Assembly (NCBI RefSeq): GCF_000004075.3
Contig: NC_026660.2
Coordinates: 12,214,001 to 12,278,000, forward strand
Reading direction: 5' to 3'
From: Cucumis sativus
Taxonomy: Eukaryota > Streptophyta > Magnoliopsida > Cucurbitales > Cucurbitaceae
DNA: 64,000 bases
Numbering within the stretch: the first letter of the stretch is position 1; each line of letters starts with the position of its first letter. The notes under the pieces were generated by a model, which worked only from the letters and a program-made list of their open reading frames with translations, ran no database searches and was not told where the DNA came from. Positions 12,533-23,420 of this stretch are shown piece after piece. A program made the position numbers and the translations under genes.

Positions 12533-15500
12533 TTAATTTACTGCAAGGCAATTTCGAAAGAAGCGTATTCCCTGATTCAAATATACGTGTCCCTCTGTTA
12601 ACCACTTACTGGTAGAACAATAAGTTTGAGAAAATGAAAGCCAAATAAATAATCTAGCATGTACCTGTAATGCGAATGTGACATCGGCTTCGTCGACTTT
12701 CAACAACACACGCCTCGTTTTGTTGTCACGAGATTGGCCAAGTTTGAGAAGCCCCTGTAAAGTTCAATGTCAAAAATTTAACAAAGATAAGAATACGTTG
12801 AATGACATTAGGCGAGTCATTACCTGGTCGTTTAGCACCGTGAACATATTTGAAAGTTCCAAACTACCCACTGGTGGGATTAGTGTTGATTTACACATGT
12901 CTATATATGATTTGTTTAGCTACATTAAATGCAACAGTAACAAACAATGTTAACAAGTTGTTATTTGTCATTAAAAAATGTTATCTTGAAAAGATTTGAG
13001 AGAACTCACCTCTCCTATAGTTGTATCCTTCTTTCCTCCGCGAACAAGTTTCACAACAGAGCACAAAATGATCTGGATACAATATTTATAAGAAAAACAT
13101 TTATAGAACATTGAAACAATCACATATTGACTATGCTTACGCCATAAACTAAGTTGAAGAGAACTATTTTCACTTATGTATGTTTCACCTAATCTTTAGT
13201 CTAATCCCAAAAGTCAATTAGTCAGTATCAGAACCAGAGAAATCATTTTAGGTGCACCTCAACTGTATCGTTTGTAAGTCATGTGTGCCTTTGTAGGTTA
13301 TTTTAATAAATAACAACCATTGCAATCATATCTTTTCCGTTAAGAAAACAAAACAAACAAATGTTAAGTCTAAAAGTTTTAAATATATTATTACTTGGCC
13401 AATTATTTGTTTAGAGTTTTTTTTTTCTTTTCTTTTTGACGAAGGAACAACTTTCATCGAGAAAAGAAATGAAAGAATATTTGTTTAGAGATTTTGAATT
13501 ATACCTGTTGATGCTGAGGAAGCGATTGTATGGTTTCCACTGCTGGTGATTTAAAGGTCTTAGCTAAGGCCACGGCCATATGGTCCAACCTCACCTATAA
13601 TACAACCAGTTACCATAATTAAAACCAAAACATAATAATAGAAGTACATGAAGTGCAGAGGAGCAATGGGGAAAAGGGTAAAGCTTTTCAGTTAGGGAAA
13701 ACGGTAAAACTCAAAAGGGAATCATCAATTATAAAGAGTTGTAGAACATTTGGGAAGTACTGTCACACACAAACTGTCGATTAACAGTTTATCAAATTTA
13801 TTGTATGATGAGGACAAATGAAAAATATATATTGAGATCAGAACCACTTCATTTCAAGTAGATCAGACCATTACAAGTGATTTCTTCAAACGTTATACCA
13901 CCACCTTTTCTTTTGCAAGAAAAGCCTTTCAAGATTTAAAAAATATGGAATTTTAAAATGGACAAATGAGACATGAAAGATTTATCGTAGCAATGACAAA
14001 CACTTACAATCTGAGACTCTGATCTTTTGACAGGCTCAGGTGGTGCTGAAGTATCACATGCGTCATCATGGTTCAGCTCCTTTGAGGATGCTTTGATCTC
14101 CACCTCTAACAATTCAATGGCATTCCTGCTCGAAATATATTTAATTACATATTGGTGCTACATAAGGTGTTTTAAAGCTCAAACAGATGGGATACAATAA
14201 CAAAAGATGTCCTAAAAGAAAATTAGTTTGATCCCCACCCCTATAATTGTCTAATTAAAATAATGGTTTGGAAAAAAAAAAATTATATATTCTCATGTAC
14301 CATGATATTATATCACCTATGATGCGACCACTGCAAATTCTTATCTAGAAGTTCGTAGGCTACTATAGAACAAAGTTTTATCACAAAGTTATGGTAGTAA
14401 ACTTATACATACTAACCGGCAAACACATAGAGCTTTCCTCATGTCTCCAGACACAGCTGCAACTTTCTGCAATGTATTTCCATCGGTTAAAAGATCAAAC
14501 TTGCATACAGATTCCAAATAGATCAATAAGCAAGATACAAATTATGAACTAGTAAGAAAATGGAAAGTTTATCTTCATAAGATGAGTCATGATCAACAAT
14601 AAATGAAATCTTAAACATTCAGGCCCACTGCATTTTTGTTTTAAATTTTAGTAGGTATTTAAAACGTAGACTAAAAATCAAATAGAAATTAGTAGACAAG
14701 CATGATCATTTAGAAACAACATGATTATGTAAGGCGCCCAATCATTCATACGTATGTGAGAAAGGGTGAAAAAGGAAATGCACTTATTGTTAAGAAAGCC
14801 TATCTTAAAATTTCTCCTTGTGGGCCACTTTATTTCCAGTAAGGGTGTAAAAGCCAATGAAGAGAAAATCCAAGATATGGTGAATTGTCCACAACCAAAA
14901 GATGTCACTGGGTTGAGGAGGATTCTTGGGTTTAACCGGATATTATAGAAGATTTGTAAAAGGGTATGGGGAAATACCTTCTTATGGAATGAAAAGGCCA
15001 CAATTGCTTTCAACAAGTTTAAGATAGCAATGACAAGGATACCAGTGTTAGCCCAACCTGATTGGAACCTGCCTTTATAGTGGAAACAGACGTATCGGGA
15101 ATAGGATTAGGGGCTGTGTTATCTCAGAACGATCACCCTATTGCCTTCTTTAGTCAAAAACTATCTCCTAGGGCACAAACTAAGTCAGTATACTAGAGGG
15201 AACTTATGGGTGTAGTGCTCTCTGTACAGAAATGGAGACATTATCTTTTGTGGAAGGAGTTTACCATCATATCCGACCAGAAAGCACTAAAATTCCTTCT
15301 AGAACAGAGAGAGGTTCAACCTCAGTTTCAAAAGTGGCTGATCAAACTCTTAGGATATGATTTCGAGATTCTGTATCAGCCGGGACATCAGAACAAGGCT
15401 GCCAATGCCCTGTCTCGGATAGAACAACCCCTAGAACTCAAAACCATGACCACCACTGGAATTGTGAATATGGAGTTAGTTGATGAGGAGGTACAGCAAG

Positions 15501-18500
15501 ATGACGAACTTAAGAAGATCATAGAGGAGCTGAAGCAAAAGAAGGATGAGACAAGCAAATATCGTTGGGAGAATGGCAAATTATGGTATAAAAACCGAAT
15601 AGTATTGTCAAAACATTCTGTGAGACCCCCAATCATACATACGTATGTTAGGAAGGGTAAGAAGGGAAACTCACCAACATGTAAGGAGAGAGAATGAGTG
15701 GGAAATAAAAGAATGTGCAGGTGGGTCCCACTGGGTAGGAAATTGAGGGTGAGTATAAATAGAATGATTGAGAAATAGGGATAGGTATCTTTTTGGTTAT
15801 CTTTTAGGAAAGGGAGGCAGCAGCAGCTGATAGGAGAGGGGTATCCTTCTTGTGAAGGGTGCAGGTTTATTCTTGTTGTTCATTGTTCTTGTTTTCATTC
15901 CTTATTGTAGCTGTAACTTTGGGCTATATATTCTGTCTCTGTTTAGCCCTAGTTGGGTATTTTATTAAAAAGGGTGTAGAATCCTAACACATTCATCTTT
16001 GATACTGAACCTACTGCATACGTTTCATAATTCAGTTCTAGGAGGCCACTCCAGATTTCTAAGAACATATAAGAGGATGAGTGGAGAACTACATTGGAAA
16101 GGGATGAAAACAGACATCAAAACTTATGTTGAGCATTGTGAGATTTGCCAGCGAAAGAAGTATGAGGCAACTAAACCAGCAGGGGGTTCTACAACCAATT
16201 CCAATACCGGAGAAAGTCCTTGAAGAATGGTCCATGGATTTCATTGAGGGGCTGCCTAAAGCAGGAGGAATGAATTGATTATGGTGGTAGTTGATAGACT
16301 CAGCAAGTATTCGTACTCCATCACCCTGAAACATCCATTCACAGCCAAAAGAGTAGTGGAAGTCTTCACTGACAGAATAATCAGCAAGCATGACATACCG
16401 AAGTCGATTATCTCAGACAAAGATAAGATCTTCATCAGCAACTTTTGGAAGGAATTATTCGCTATTCTGGGTACAGTCTTGAAGAAAAAGTACAGCCTTT
16501 CATCTCCAAACCAACGGGCAGACCGAGAGAGTGAATCGGTGTTTGGAAACATATTTGAGATGTTTCTGCAATGAACAACCTCATAAGTGGGATAAATTCA
16601 TTCCTTGGACTGAGCTGTGGTATAATACCACCTTCCATGCCTTTACAAGAAGCACTCCATTCCAGATAGTGTATGGAAGACAGCCCCCTCCACTATTATC
16701 CTATGGGAGTAAGAAGACACCGAACGATGAGGTGGAATCTATGCTGAAGGAAAGGGACTTAGCATTGAATGCTTTGAAAGAGAATTTGAGTATAGCCCAA
16801 AACAGAATGAAAAAATGGCGGGTACGAAGAGAAGAGAGCTTAAATTTAAGGTTGGAGACGAAGTTTATCTTAAACTTAGACCCTACCGACAACGTTCCTT
16901 AGCACGCAAGAGGAGTGATAAATTGGCTCTAAGTTCTATGGCCCCTACAAGATAACTGGGGAAATAGGTGAAGTAGCCTATAGACTTCAACTTCCCCCAG
17001 AAGCAGTGATACACAACGTCTTTCATATTTCTCAATTGAAACTCAAGTTAGGAAGTTAACATGTGGTTCAACATCAACAACCCATACTAACTGAAGATTT
17101 TGAGCTTCAACTATGGCCGAAAACTGTGCTAGGAGTTCGTTGGAACAGAGATTTGAGAGGCAATGAATGGTTGGTAAAGTGGAAAGATCTCCCAGAGACT
17201 GAAGCCACGTGAGAAGCCGTTTACCAGATGAACCAGCAGTTTCCTACCTTTCACCTAGAGGACAAGGTGAATCTAGAACCGAGGGGTATTGTAAGGGCCC
17301 CAATCATTCATACGTACGTGAGAAAGGGTAAAAAAGGAAATGCACTTATTGTTAATGAGGAGGGATGATGGGAGTAAAAATTCATACAGAGTAAGGCCCA
17401 CGGGGAGGAATCTTAAGAAAGGCTTAGTGAATGATACGGAGAGGGAAGCTTGGTTTTCTTTTATCATCTTTATGGGAGTAGGCTACTATTGCCAACAGAG
17501 GTCTCCATTGATGTAAAAGGAGGCTGGTATGTTTCTTTATGTTTTCTTTTACTCCTTGTTATCTCGATATTGTAGTTTGTGAACATTTTGGCATTTATAT
17601 ATAAATAGACAACTCCAGAGTACCGCCTCTGTTGCCAGTTTTGTGTGTTTTATTTGATATTTGAGGTTGGTAGTCTTACATTATTATGGAAGCAATTTTT
17701 TTGTGCAAGATATATCTATAAAAACTTAATCATTCTTATGAAGAAAAAAAACTATAAATGTTCCTAGATGTGCCAATGTAAGGTTTAAAAAACGTACAAA
17801 TTAGTAAGCAAAAATAATAATAAATAAACAAGTAAATTAAAGATCCTGTTGCCTGAGTTGCTAATTTAGAAAAGACGATTCAATAAAAAAATATTATCAA
17901 ACGTACTCTAGCACAAAGCTCCAGTGCTTGCGAGTGGAAGACAACGAAAGGAAGCCTCTACACAGAATATTATTTAGCATATGTTAAAAAAGTGTAAAGA
18001 AATGTTGATTGAACTTGTAGAAACGATAATAAAATTTCGGAGTATTAAAATAAAAGGATAGAACTTACAGTTAACCTTTGTTGAAGAATTTTGAGGATCT
18101 GTTCCTTGGAATACGCCCTATAAGTTACAATCTGAGGTTTGCCTAGGAAGATATAATTGGCAAAAGCAACAATTAGTAATAGTATAAATGTGAAATCCAA
18201 TTAATTACTATACCATTGTTAAAGCAGGATCAATCTAATAGAACCAAGCTAATTCTACTTGTAACTCACAATTCAATGCCTGAAGTCTTGGAAGAAAGCG
18301 ATCAGCTAAGTCAATAGCATTTGCAATTCCTACAAAATACATTGAAGATCAATCTACTTTGTTAATTTGTAGTTCATGAAAGAAGACATTGTGAGATCAT
18401 GAGTGTCGTTGTGACATACGCATACCTATCAAGATACATCTTGAAAATGGGAAAGTTGTGAGCATGAACAGATCATGTAACACTGCTTTATCTTTTGTAA

Positions 18501-19795
18501 TTAAATAATCCAGTTCATCAGCTATTATCAACCTGATTTAAGAAAAATGGTGTTAGTATATGATGACAAGAAATTTAAATTACAGCATGTAAGTTCTTAC
18601 TTCATTTTCACGCAAGATGACTCTGCCTTCTGGGAGTACAAGCGTTGAAGATGTTGCAAGGGTGTTAAAGAGCCATTCCTTTTCTTTTTTGGTTGGGTTT
18701 CACCCATGATCTACCAAAAACAATCAGTAGATAAGCACACGAAACACTAAAGGGCCAAATATTTGAAGTCTTTTACATTCATACCTTAGTGAAAATATAA
18801 GATGTATTAGCTAAGGAAGTGCAGTTTATGGACAAAATGTCTGGCAGCTGAAGACCTGACTGGTATCATGAAGAATAATTGAAGAATGAGTAATGAACTG
18901 AATCTTCAACAAGTAAACTTTTTAGCTAAGACTTGAACAGTATATTTACTTAACAGATAAGAGAGCCTACCTCTTCGGCCCAAGCGGCCAGCTGATCTTT
19001 CACTTTCTCCATGGACAAAGATTTGCCAGTTCCTGGACACCCGCAAACATACAAACTACCAGCTTTTTCTTGCTCCACACTAGCCTTGCAGAAATTGAAG
19101 ATTTTACTTTGTTCATCTTCACGGCACATGATTGTTGTTGGAGCTGTCGATATGTGCAATGCTTCTTTCGCAGTTTTTACATGTTCGATATCTAACAATT
19201 TGAAAAACAGTAAATGAGAACATGTTGGAAATGCAGGAGAAACATATAATTAGAAACATACAAACTAAGTCTCACCTTTAGGATTCCAATCTGGTTTGAC
19301 AATAAGTTCCTTCAACAAGCATCTTATCGGTGAAGTAAGTGAGTTAGAAAAGACACCATTAACCGCTTTCCCATCGCTCTGCATATAATTAGAAGAAATG
19401 ATATCTCAGACGCACTCACAATTAGAAGAAATGATATCTCAGATGCAAATCATTTGCAGAAAATCTTAATTTAGTTTGTAAAACCTAACTATCTAAACTA
19501 AGAAACTCCAAACTCTTCCGGTTAATTTTACTCGTCATCATATCCACTCAGAGAATAGCAGTAAGCTAAAGACAATCAGAAACTGCAAACTGTTCTGAAA
19601 CGATCTTAACAAACTTACCTCTGGAGGGGTTTTTGGACTCGAATTAAGACACCGACGAGGTGATTTCCAATTGATCGGGGTAGAGGCAGGGCTTCGTTGC
19701 CTCTGCACACTACTGGATCTCGGTTTCCGCTTCGGGGAATTGGTCTCCACTACACTCTCGATCTTGCGCTGACTTGCTCGAGTAATGGCGGTCAT
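12533..19795 (-). CDS. CDC6: Cell division control protein 6 (CDC6), replication licensing ATPase
   Basis: Sixteen exons were placed by hand: 19619-19795, 19276-19378, 18971-19191, 18785-18859, 18601-18710, 18426-18532, 18270-18329, 18069-18142, 17907-17957, 14417-14466, 14008-14125, 13505-13594, 13010-13072, 12824-12919, 12665-12754 and 12533-12571. All introns are GT-AG, and the 1524 coding bases give 507 residues without a stop. CDC6 loads the MCM helicase onto origin-bound ORC. Walker A (GCPGTGKS, about 144-151) and Walker B (LIIADELD, about 230-237) show an AAA+ ATPase, followed by the RKALCVCRNAI sensor-2 region and a C-terminal winged helix ending FFRNCLAVN. The N-terminus carries SPKR and SPRR CDK sites, a basic KRKPR stretch and an RRCL cyclin-binding motif. 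Intron 9 holds an antisense retroelement, but its splice sites are intact. Confidence 0.95.
14728..14793 (+). repeat. 5' LTR stub of the Ty3/gypsy element
   Basis: It matches the first 66 bases of the 3' LTR at 17290 almost base for base, then breaks after 'ttgttaa' and passes into reverse-transcriptase sequence. The rest of the 5' LTR, the primer-binding site and gag were deleted. Confidence 0.8.
15619..15989 (+). mobile_element. Solo LTR nested in the Ty3/gypsy element
   Basis: A 371-bp segment beginning TGTGAGACCCCCAATCATAC and ending CCTAACA interrupts the linker between RNase H and integrase. It is flanked by perfect 5-bp direct repeats, CATTC at 15614-15618 and 15990-15994. Its first 60 bases align with the host element's own LTR, so it belongs to the same or a sister family. 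It has TATA-like (about 15755) and poly-A-signal-like sequence but no internal region, as expected after LTR-LTR recombination. The host frame continues in register on either side if one repeat is ignored. Confidence 0.9.
17290..17680 (+). repeat. 3' LTR of the Ty3/gypsy element
   Basis: A 391-bp LTR from TGTAAGGGCC to AGTCTTACA. It is preceded by a short purine run (gagggg), a plausible remnant of the polypurine tract, and by the chromodomain coding end. Confidence 0.85.
19387..19452. repeat. 33-bp tandem duplication in CDC6 intron 1
   Basis: The stretch 'aattagaagaaatgatatct' and its neighbours occur twice, 33 bases apart, just upstream of the exon 2 acceptor on the CDC6 strand. Confidence 0.7.
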
Positions 19796-20130
19796 TGATC
19801 AAATCCGGAGTAAATGCGGCACAGCCGGGCGAGATCCGTGGACGGCTAGACCCAACAACCGCACCCTAGTGATCGGAATGGGTGCTGGACGCAGAGTGGA
19901 AGTTGACGTAAGTTGCTGGTGAAGTTTCCTGCAGAAGGACGAGAGAGAGGGCGAGGAGGTGCAGTGTTTGAAGGCGGAAGGGGACGGCGGTGGAGGGAGA
20001 GAGAGACGGCGGAGAGTAAGGAGTGAGGGATTTGAAGGGAAAAAGAGGTTAAAGAAGAATAAGGAGAGGGAAGAGGCAGGGAATTATAGTGGGGGTAGGA
20101 TTTCCTAGTCGAAACTCTACTTTGACATCA

Positions 20131-20142
20131 TTTTTATATATA
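20131..20142 (-). promoter_or_regulatory. TATA box of CDC6
   Basis: The minus strand reads TATATATAAAAA here, about 335 bases upstream of the CDC6 start codon and just downstream of the E2F site. Confidence 0.5.
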
Positions 20143-20164
20143 CTTTCCCTCCTTACATTTCTAA

Positions 20165-20178
20165 TTTTCCCGCCAAAA
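20165..20178 (-). promoter_or_regulatory. E2F binding site in the CDC6 promoter
   Basis: TTTTCCCGCCAAAA (read on the plus strand) contains the full E2F consensus TTTCCCGCC, and its reverse complement TTTTGGCGGGAAAA contains the overlapping TTTGGCGGGAAA form. It lies 23 bases upstream of the TATA box. Plant CDC6 genes are established E2F targets at the G1/S transition, so this fits the gene's expected control. Confidence 0.75.
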
Positions 20179-20179
20179 T

Positions 20180-21345
20180 AAGACCCACATAGGATCATTT
20201 TTCAAATATATCTCAACTCCTTCTAAACTAAATAAATATATCCAAAACTATAATCTCTTTTGGCTAATTCTAATCTATAAATCTCTTTTCATACTTTTAT
20301 TATAAATTATAATTGCTATTTTAGACCATATTATAAATGGAATTATCGTGCAACTTGAGCTCCTCTCAATTTTATGTTAAAAATCAACCTGAACTACCCA
20401 ACCTAAATTGTAAATAATAGGTTGAGTTAGCTTTTATTTTAAGTTGGATTTATTCTTCTATGTTTTTTTAGGTTGGGTTTGATTTGGGTTACATTTTTTA
20501 AAGATAAATTTAGACCTAAGTTATACTTTACACAACTATCTCAAAATCTCATTCATTTTCTAACTAAGATTTTGATATTTTTAGTGACATATATATATTT
20601 TTCAAAATCATATAACAATATATATCATAATTAACTTATATCACATCTATTATAAATCTTAAAACTTAAATATTTAATAAATTAAATATATAATTATTTT
20701 ATTTTATTTTGATATGCAAATTAGTTGTGATATATATTTTAGTCAAATTAGGTAATAATATATTGAATATTTTCAACAAAAGTAACAAATTTGTCTTAAT
20801 TGCATATTGAACAAAGGTTTTCTCTATTTCATCTTTCCTCATTTATCTGTCCACTTTTCGTTATATTTTACTCGATTTTTATCTGATTGATATCTCACCA
20901 ATCAATATTTTTCGGTCATCTTCTATTCAGTATCTTTCATCCTTTTTCCGTCCACATATCCGATGAATGCATATTTCAGTTTATTTATCTGTTCAAGTTA
21001 ATTCTGATAAAAAAAAAATCTACTGTGAACTTTTCAAGTCATCTTCTTCGACTATTAGTTTCATGCTAATAATTTCTCTTTATTGAGTTGTGAAATATAG
21101 TCTACAATATATAATTAACTTTTCCCCTTTTTTATTTGAATACTAATGTGTAGTTAGTAAACTTCTTTTTTAAAAAAAAAATATAGTATACAATATATAA
21201 TAAACTTCTTGTCCATTTCTTAGTATATGTGATTGCATTATTAAAATTATTTTATGTTGTACTCATTATGTACACTTTCATTTTTATAAGAATATATAAG
21301 CAGTGACATACATTTATTATATACCAATGCATATTTCAAATATTG
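20180..21345. other. AT-rich intergenic DNA upstream of CDC6
   Basis: No gene recognised. The stretch is extremely AT-rich with many poly-T runs. Confidence 0.5.
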
Positions 21346-21348
21346 TTA

Positions 21349-22185
21349 TTATATGATCATTATATACTCATGCATATCTGCAATAACACGTAAGCAGTGA
21401 ATTGGGCTTAATTTTCCTTCAAATAGCGTGAACATAAAGTACTTGATTCGTTCATAAGATACCCTTCTGCAATAGACCTCATGACGCGTTTTGTTATGAA
21501 CATATTGTTTTAGTGTGCGGAGAATTTTTTCAATAGGATACATCCAACTGTAAGAAATTCGGACCAGTAACTTTCGTCTCATATGACAAGTGAACTGCAA
21601 GGCGTACCATGACTTAGAAAAAAACATGTGGAAATATTATTTCCAATTTGCACAATATAATTATAATATCTGGCTGCAATATGTCTAAATCATTTATTCT
21701 GATCGTCGCGGTGCACAAATCACGATAAAACTGCACAGTTTAGTAATTGTAGTGTACACATTTTTTTTTTTTTTGGTAAAAATGCCCTAACATCGATTAA
21801 AAGAAGTGGGTGTAGCAGTACATGACAGTTGTGCATTTTGAGACTTTATATTTTTTCCTCGTTTGCATTCACGCATGGTGAAATATTAGAAATGAATCTA
21901 TCGGAAAACTTAACTGCTTTTAAGAACTTACATAACTCAATCTGCTCGTTGCTAGTCAAGGTATAGCTTGCGTGTGGTTTCACCAATCGGTTACCCACTT
22001 CTACCAAATGTAAATCTTTTCTTATTTTCAAATCTTGTAAATCTAATCATGCATTTGTGGTATCTTTTGTTTTTCCTTCAATTTTCAACAATGTACCGAT
22101 CAAGTTGTCATAAAACATTATTTTCAATGTGCATTACATCAAGTTTGTGATAAATAAGTAGTCTTGACCAATAAGGAAGATCGAA
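21349..22185 (-). pseudogene. CACTA (En/Spm) TNP2-like transposase remnant
   Basis: Three blocks in transposase order lie on the minus strand. About 22185-22110 reads LPYWSRLLIYHKLDVMHIEN followed by a stop. 22031-21846 encodes IRKDLHLVEVGN...SNISPCVNANEEKI. 21627-21349 encodes WMYPIEKILRTLKQYVHNKT. All three match landmarks of the plant TNP2-type transposase (LPYW...LDVMHIEKNV, NIRK.LHP, SNISRCV, WMYPIERYL..LK.YVRNKA). Stops and frameshifts separate the blocks, so it is not functional. The rest of the transposase and both termini were not found nearby. An LTR-like repeat begins 98 bases beyond its 5' side. Confidence 0.75.
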
Positions 22186-22282
22186 AAAAATATTTTTCTT
22201 AGTCCAATTAATAACACTTTTTTCTTTTTCTATCTTTTAATGAAAGATATTTACTGAACACTCCAAATAATCTAGTTGTTCT

Positions 22283-23420
22283 TGTTGGAATTGATGCCCT
22301 AAATCTTGTGGTTTTGTAGTTTGTAATTGTATATATTATACAAACATTTTTATTTATCTAATAAAATAAATTGTGTTATTTTATTTGATATTTAGTTGCA
22401 CTAACCCACAAAACCAATAAGCTAACATCCGAGGTTATCTTATGTAACCTAAACATGTATGTGGAGACATACAAATAGATCATGTTTAAATGATGACCTA
22501 AATGGTATGTAGTAGATGGATAAAGTTGGATACCTTATTATGGTGACACTACGAATACGACATGCTTTGTAGTTGTTACAATTGTTGTAAAATGCTACAA
22601 ATGATTTGATCTTAATCATTCATGTCGAGACATTGGAGCAGGGGTATTCTATACAAATAGTTTGTATAAGATAGGGTCACGAAATGAATAGTCTCTCTTA
22701 TTAACATTGTTACTAGTTAAGACTACATTTCACCAAGATGACCATAGGTGACTTAACCTGAATCTTGAGTGAGTTGTGAACTCTTGCCTATGAAGGCAGT
22801 CCTTTGATTTGCATAGGTGAGAGTGACTTATATCGCCGACTCAATAAGCCTACCATTTCGAGGATTCGTTTGATTAGGGAGCTGGGAACACAACTACACA
22901 AGAAAGAATTAACTCCTTCTCTATAAATAAAGTAAGTAGTGAAATTGCTCTCTTAAAGGCTGATTCCATGGCTTGAACAATGTGGCTCCACACCATCTCT
23001 TAGCTCGAGAGGAGTTTAGTTATAGTGGGACTATAACTATTGTTTATTAGAGGGATTGGTGGTACTTAAGGAGTTAGATGTAACTAGAGGAGCAAAACGG
23101 TAATTTTTGGCCTAACTATACTTATGAGCAATTTGTGAAGGGTCATTGCACTGTTGATTGGTTATATCTAATGGACACAAAATATATCTACAGTAAGAAG
23201 AGTGCAACTATTGGTCTTCAGTGGAATGACGGATAGTTAATGAATAATGATTAATTTAATTAAATAGTTTAATTAATTAATCTCACATCATTTGATCTTT
23301 AATCTGTAGGTCCATAAGATCCCCTTGAGCTTTAAATTAGTTAATAAATCATACACCTTTGTTAAACAAACTATTATATTTATTTGACGCCTATAAAATA
23401 CAAAAGATAAATAATGGATT
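22283..23420. repeat. LTR-like dispersed repeat, copy B
   Basis: It starts TGTTGGAATTGATGCCCTAA, an LTR-like beginning, and shares several blocks with 1136-2207, most clearly at 22520-22870. No coding domain follows and no 3' terminus with a target duplication could be fixed, so the right edge is approximate. It may be a solo LTR or a non-autonomous element. Confidence 0.5.

Larger units (their letters stand above)
14728..17680 (+). mobile_element. Decayed Ty3/gypsy chromodomain retrotransposon inside CDC6 intron 9
   Basis: The element runs opposite to CDC6. In order it holds a 66-bp stub of the 5' LTR, the end of reverse transcriptase (VGHFISSKGVKANEEKI), RNase H (TIISDQKALKFLLEQREVQP), an integrase zinc finger (about 16010-16180) and catalytic core (about 16220-16700), an integrase C-terminus and a chromodomain (EWLVKWKDLPETEATW, about 17160-17225), then a full 3' LTR. 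Gag, protease and most of reverse transcriptase are missing. Several frameshifts and stops, for example a TAG near 15194 and a shift near 16490, show it is inactive. The outer ends TGTAAG and CTTACA are perfect inverted repeats. No clean 5-bp target duplication is visible. Confidence 0.9.

Noticed and set aside
16701-16892. Minus-strand frame inside the retroelement
   Set aside because: It is an antisense shadow of the integrase coding region.
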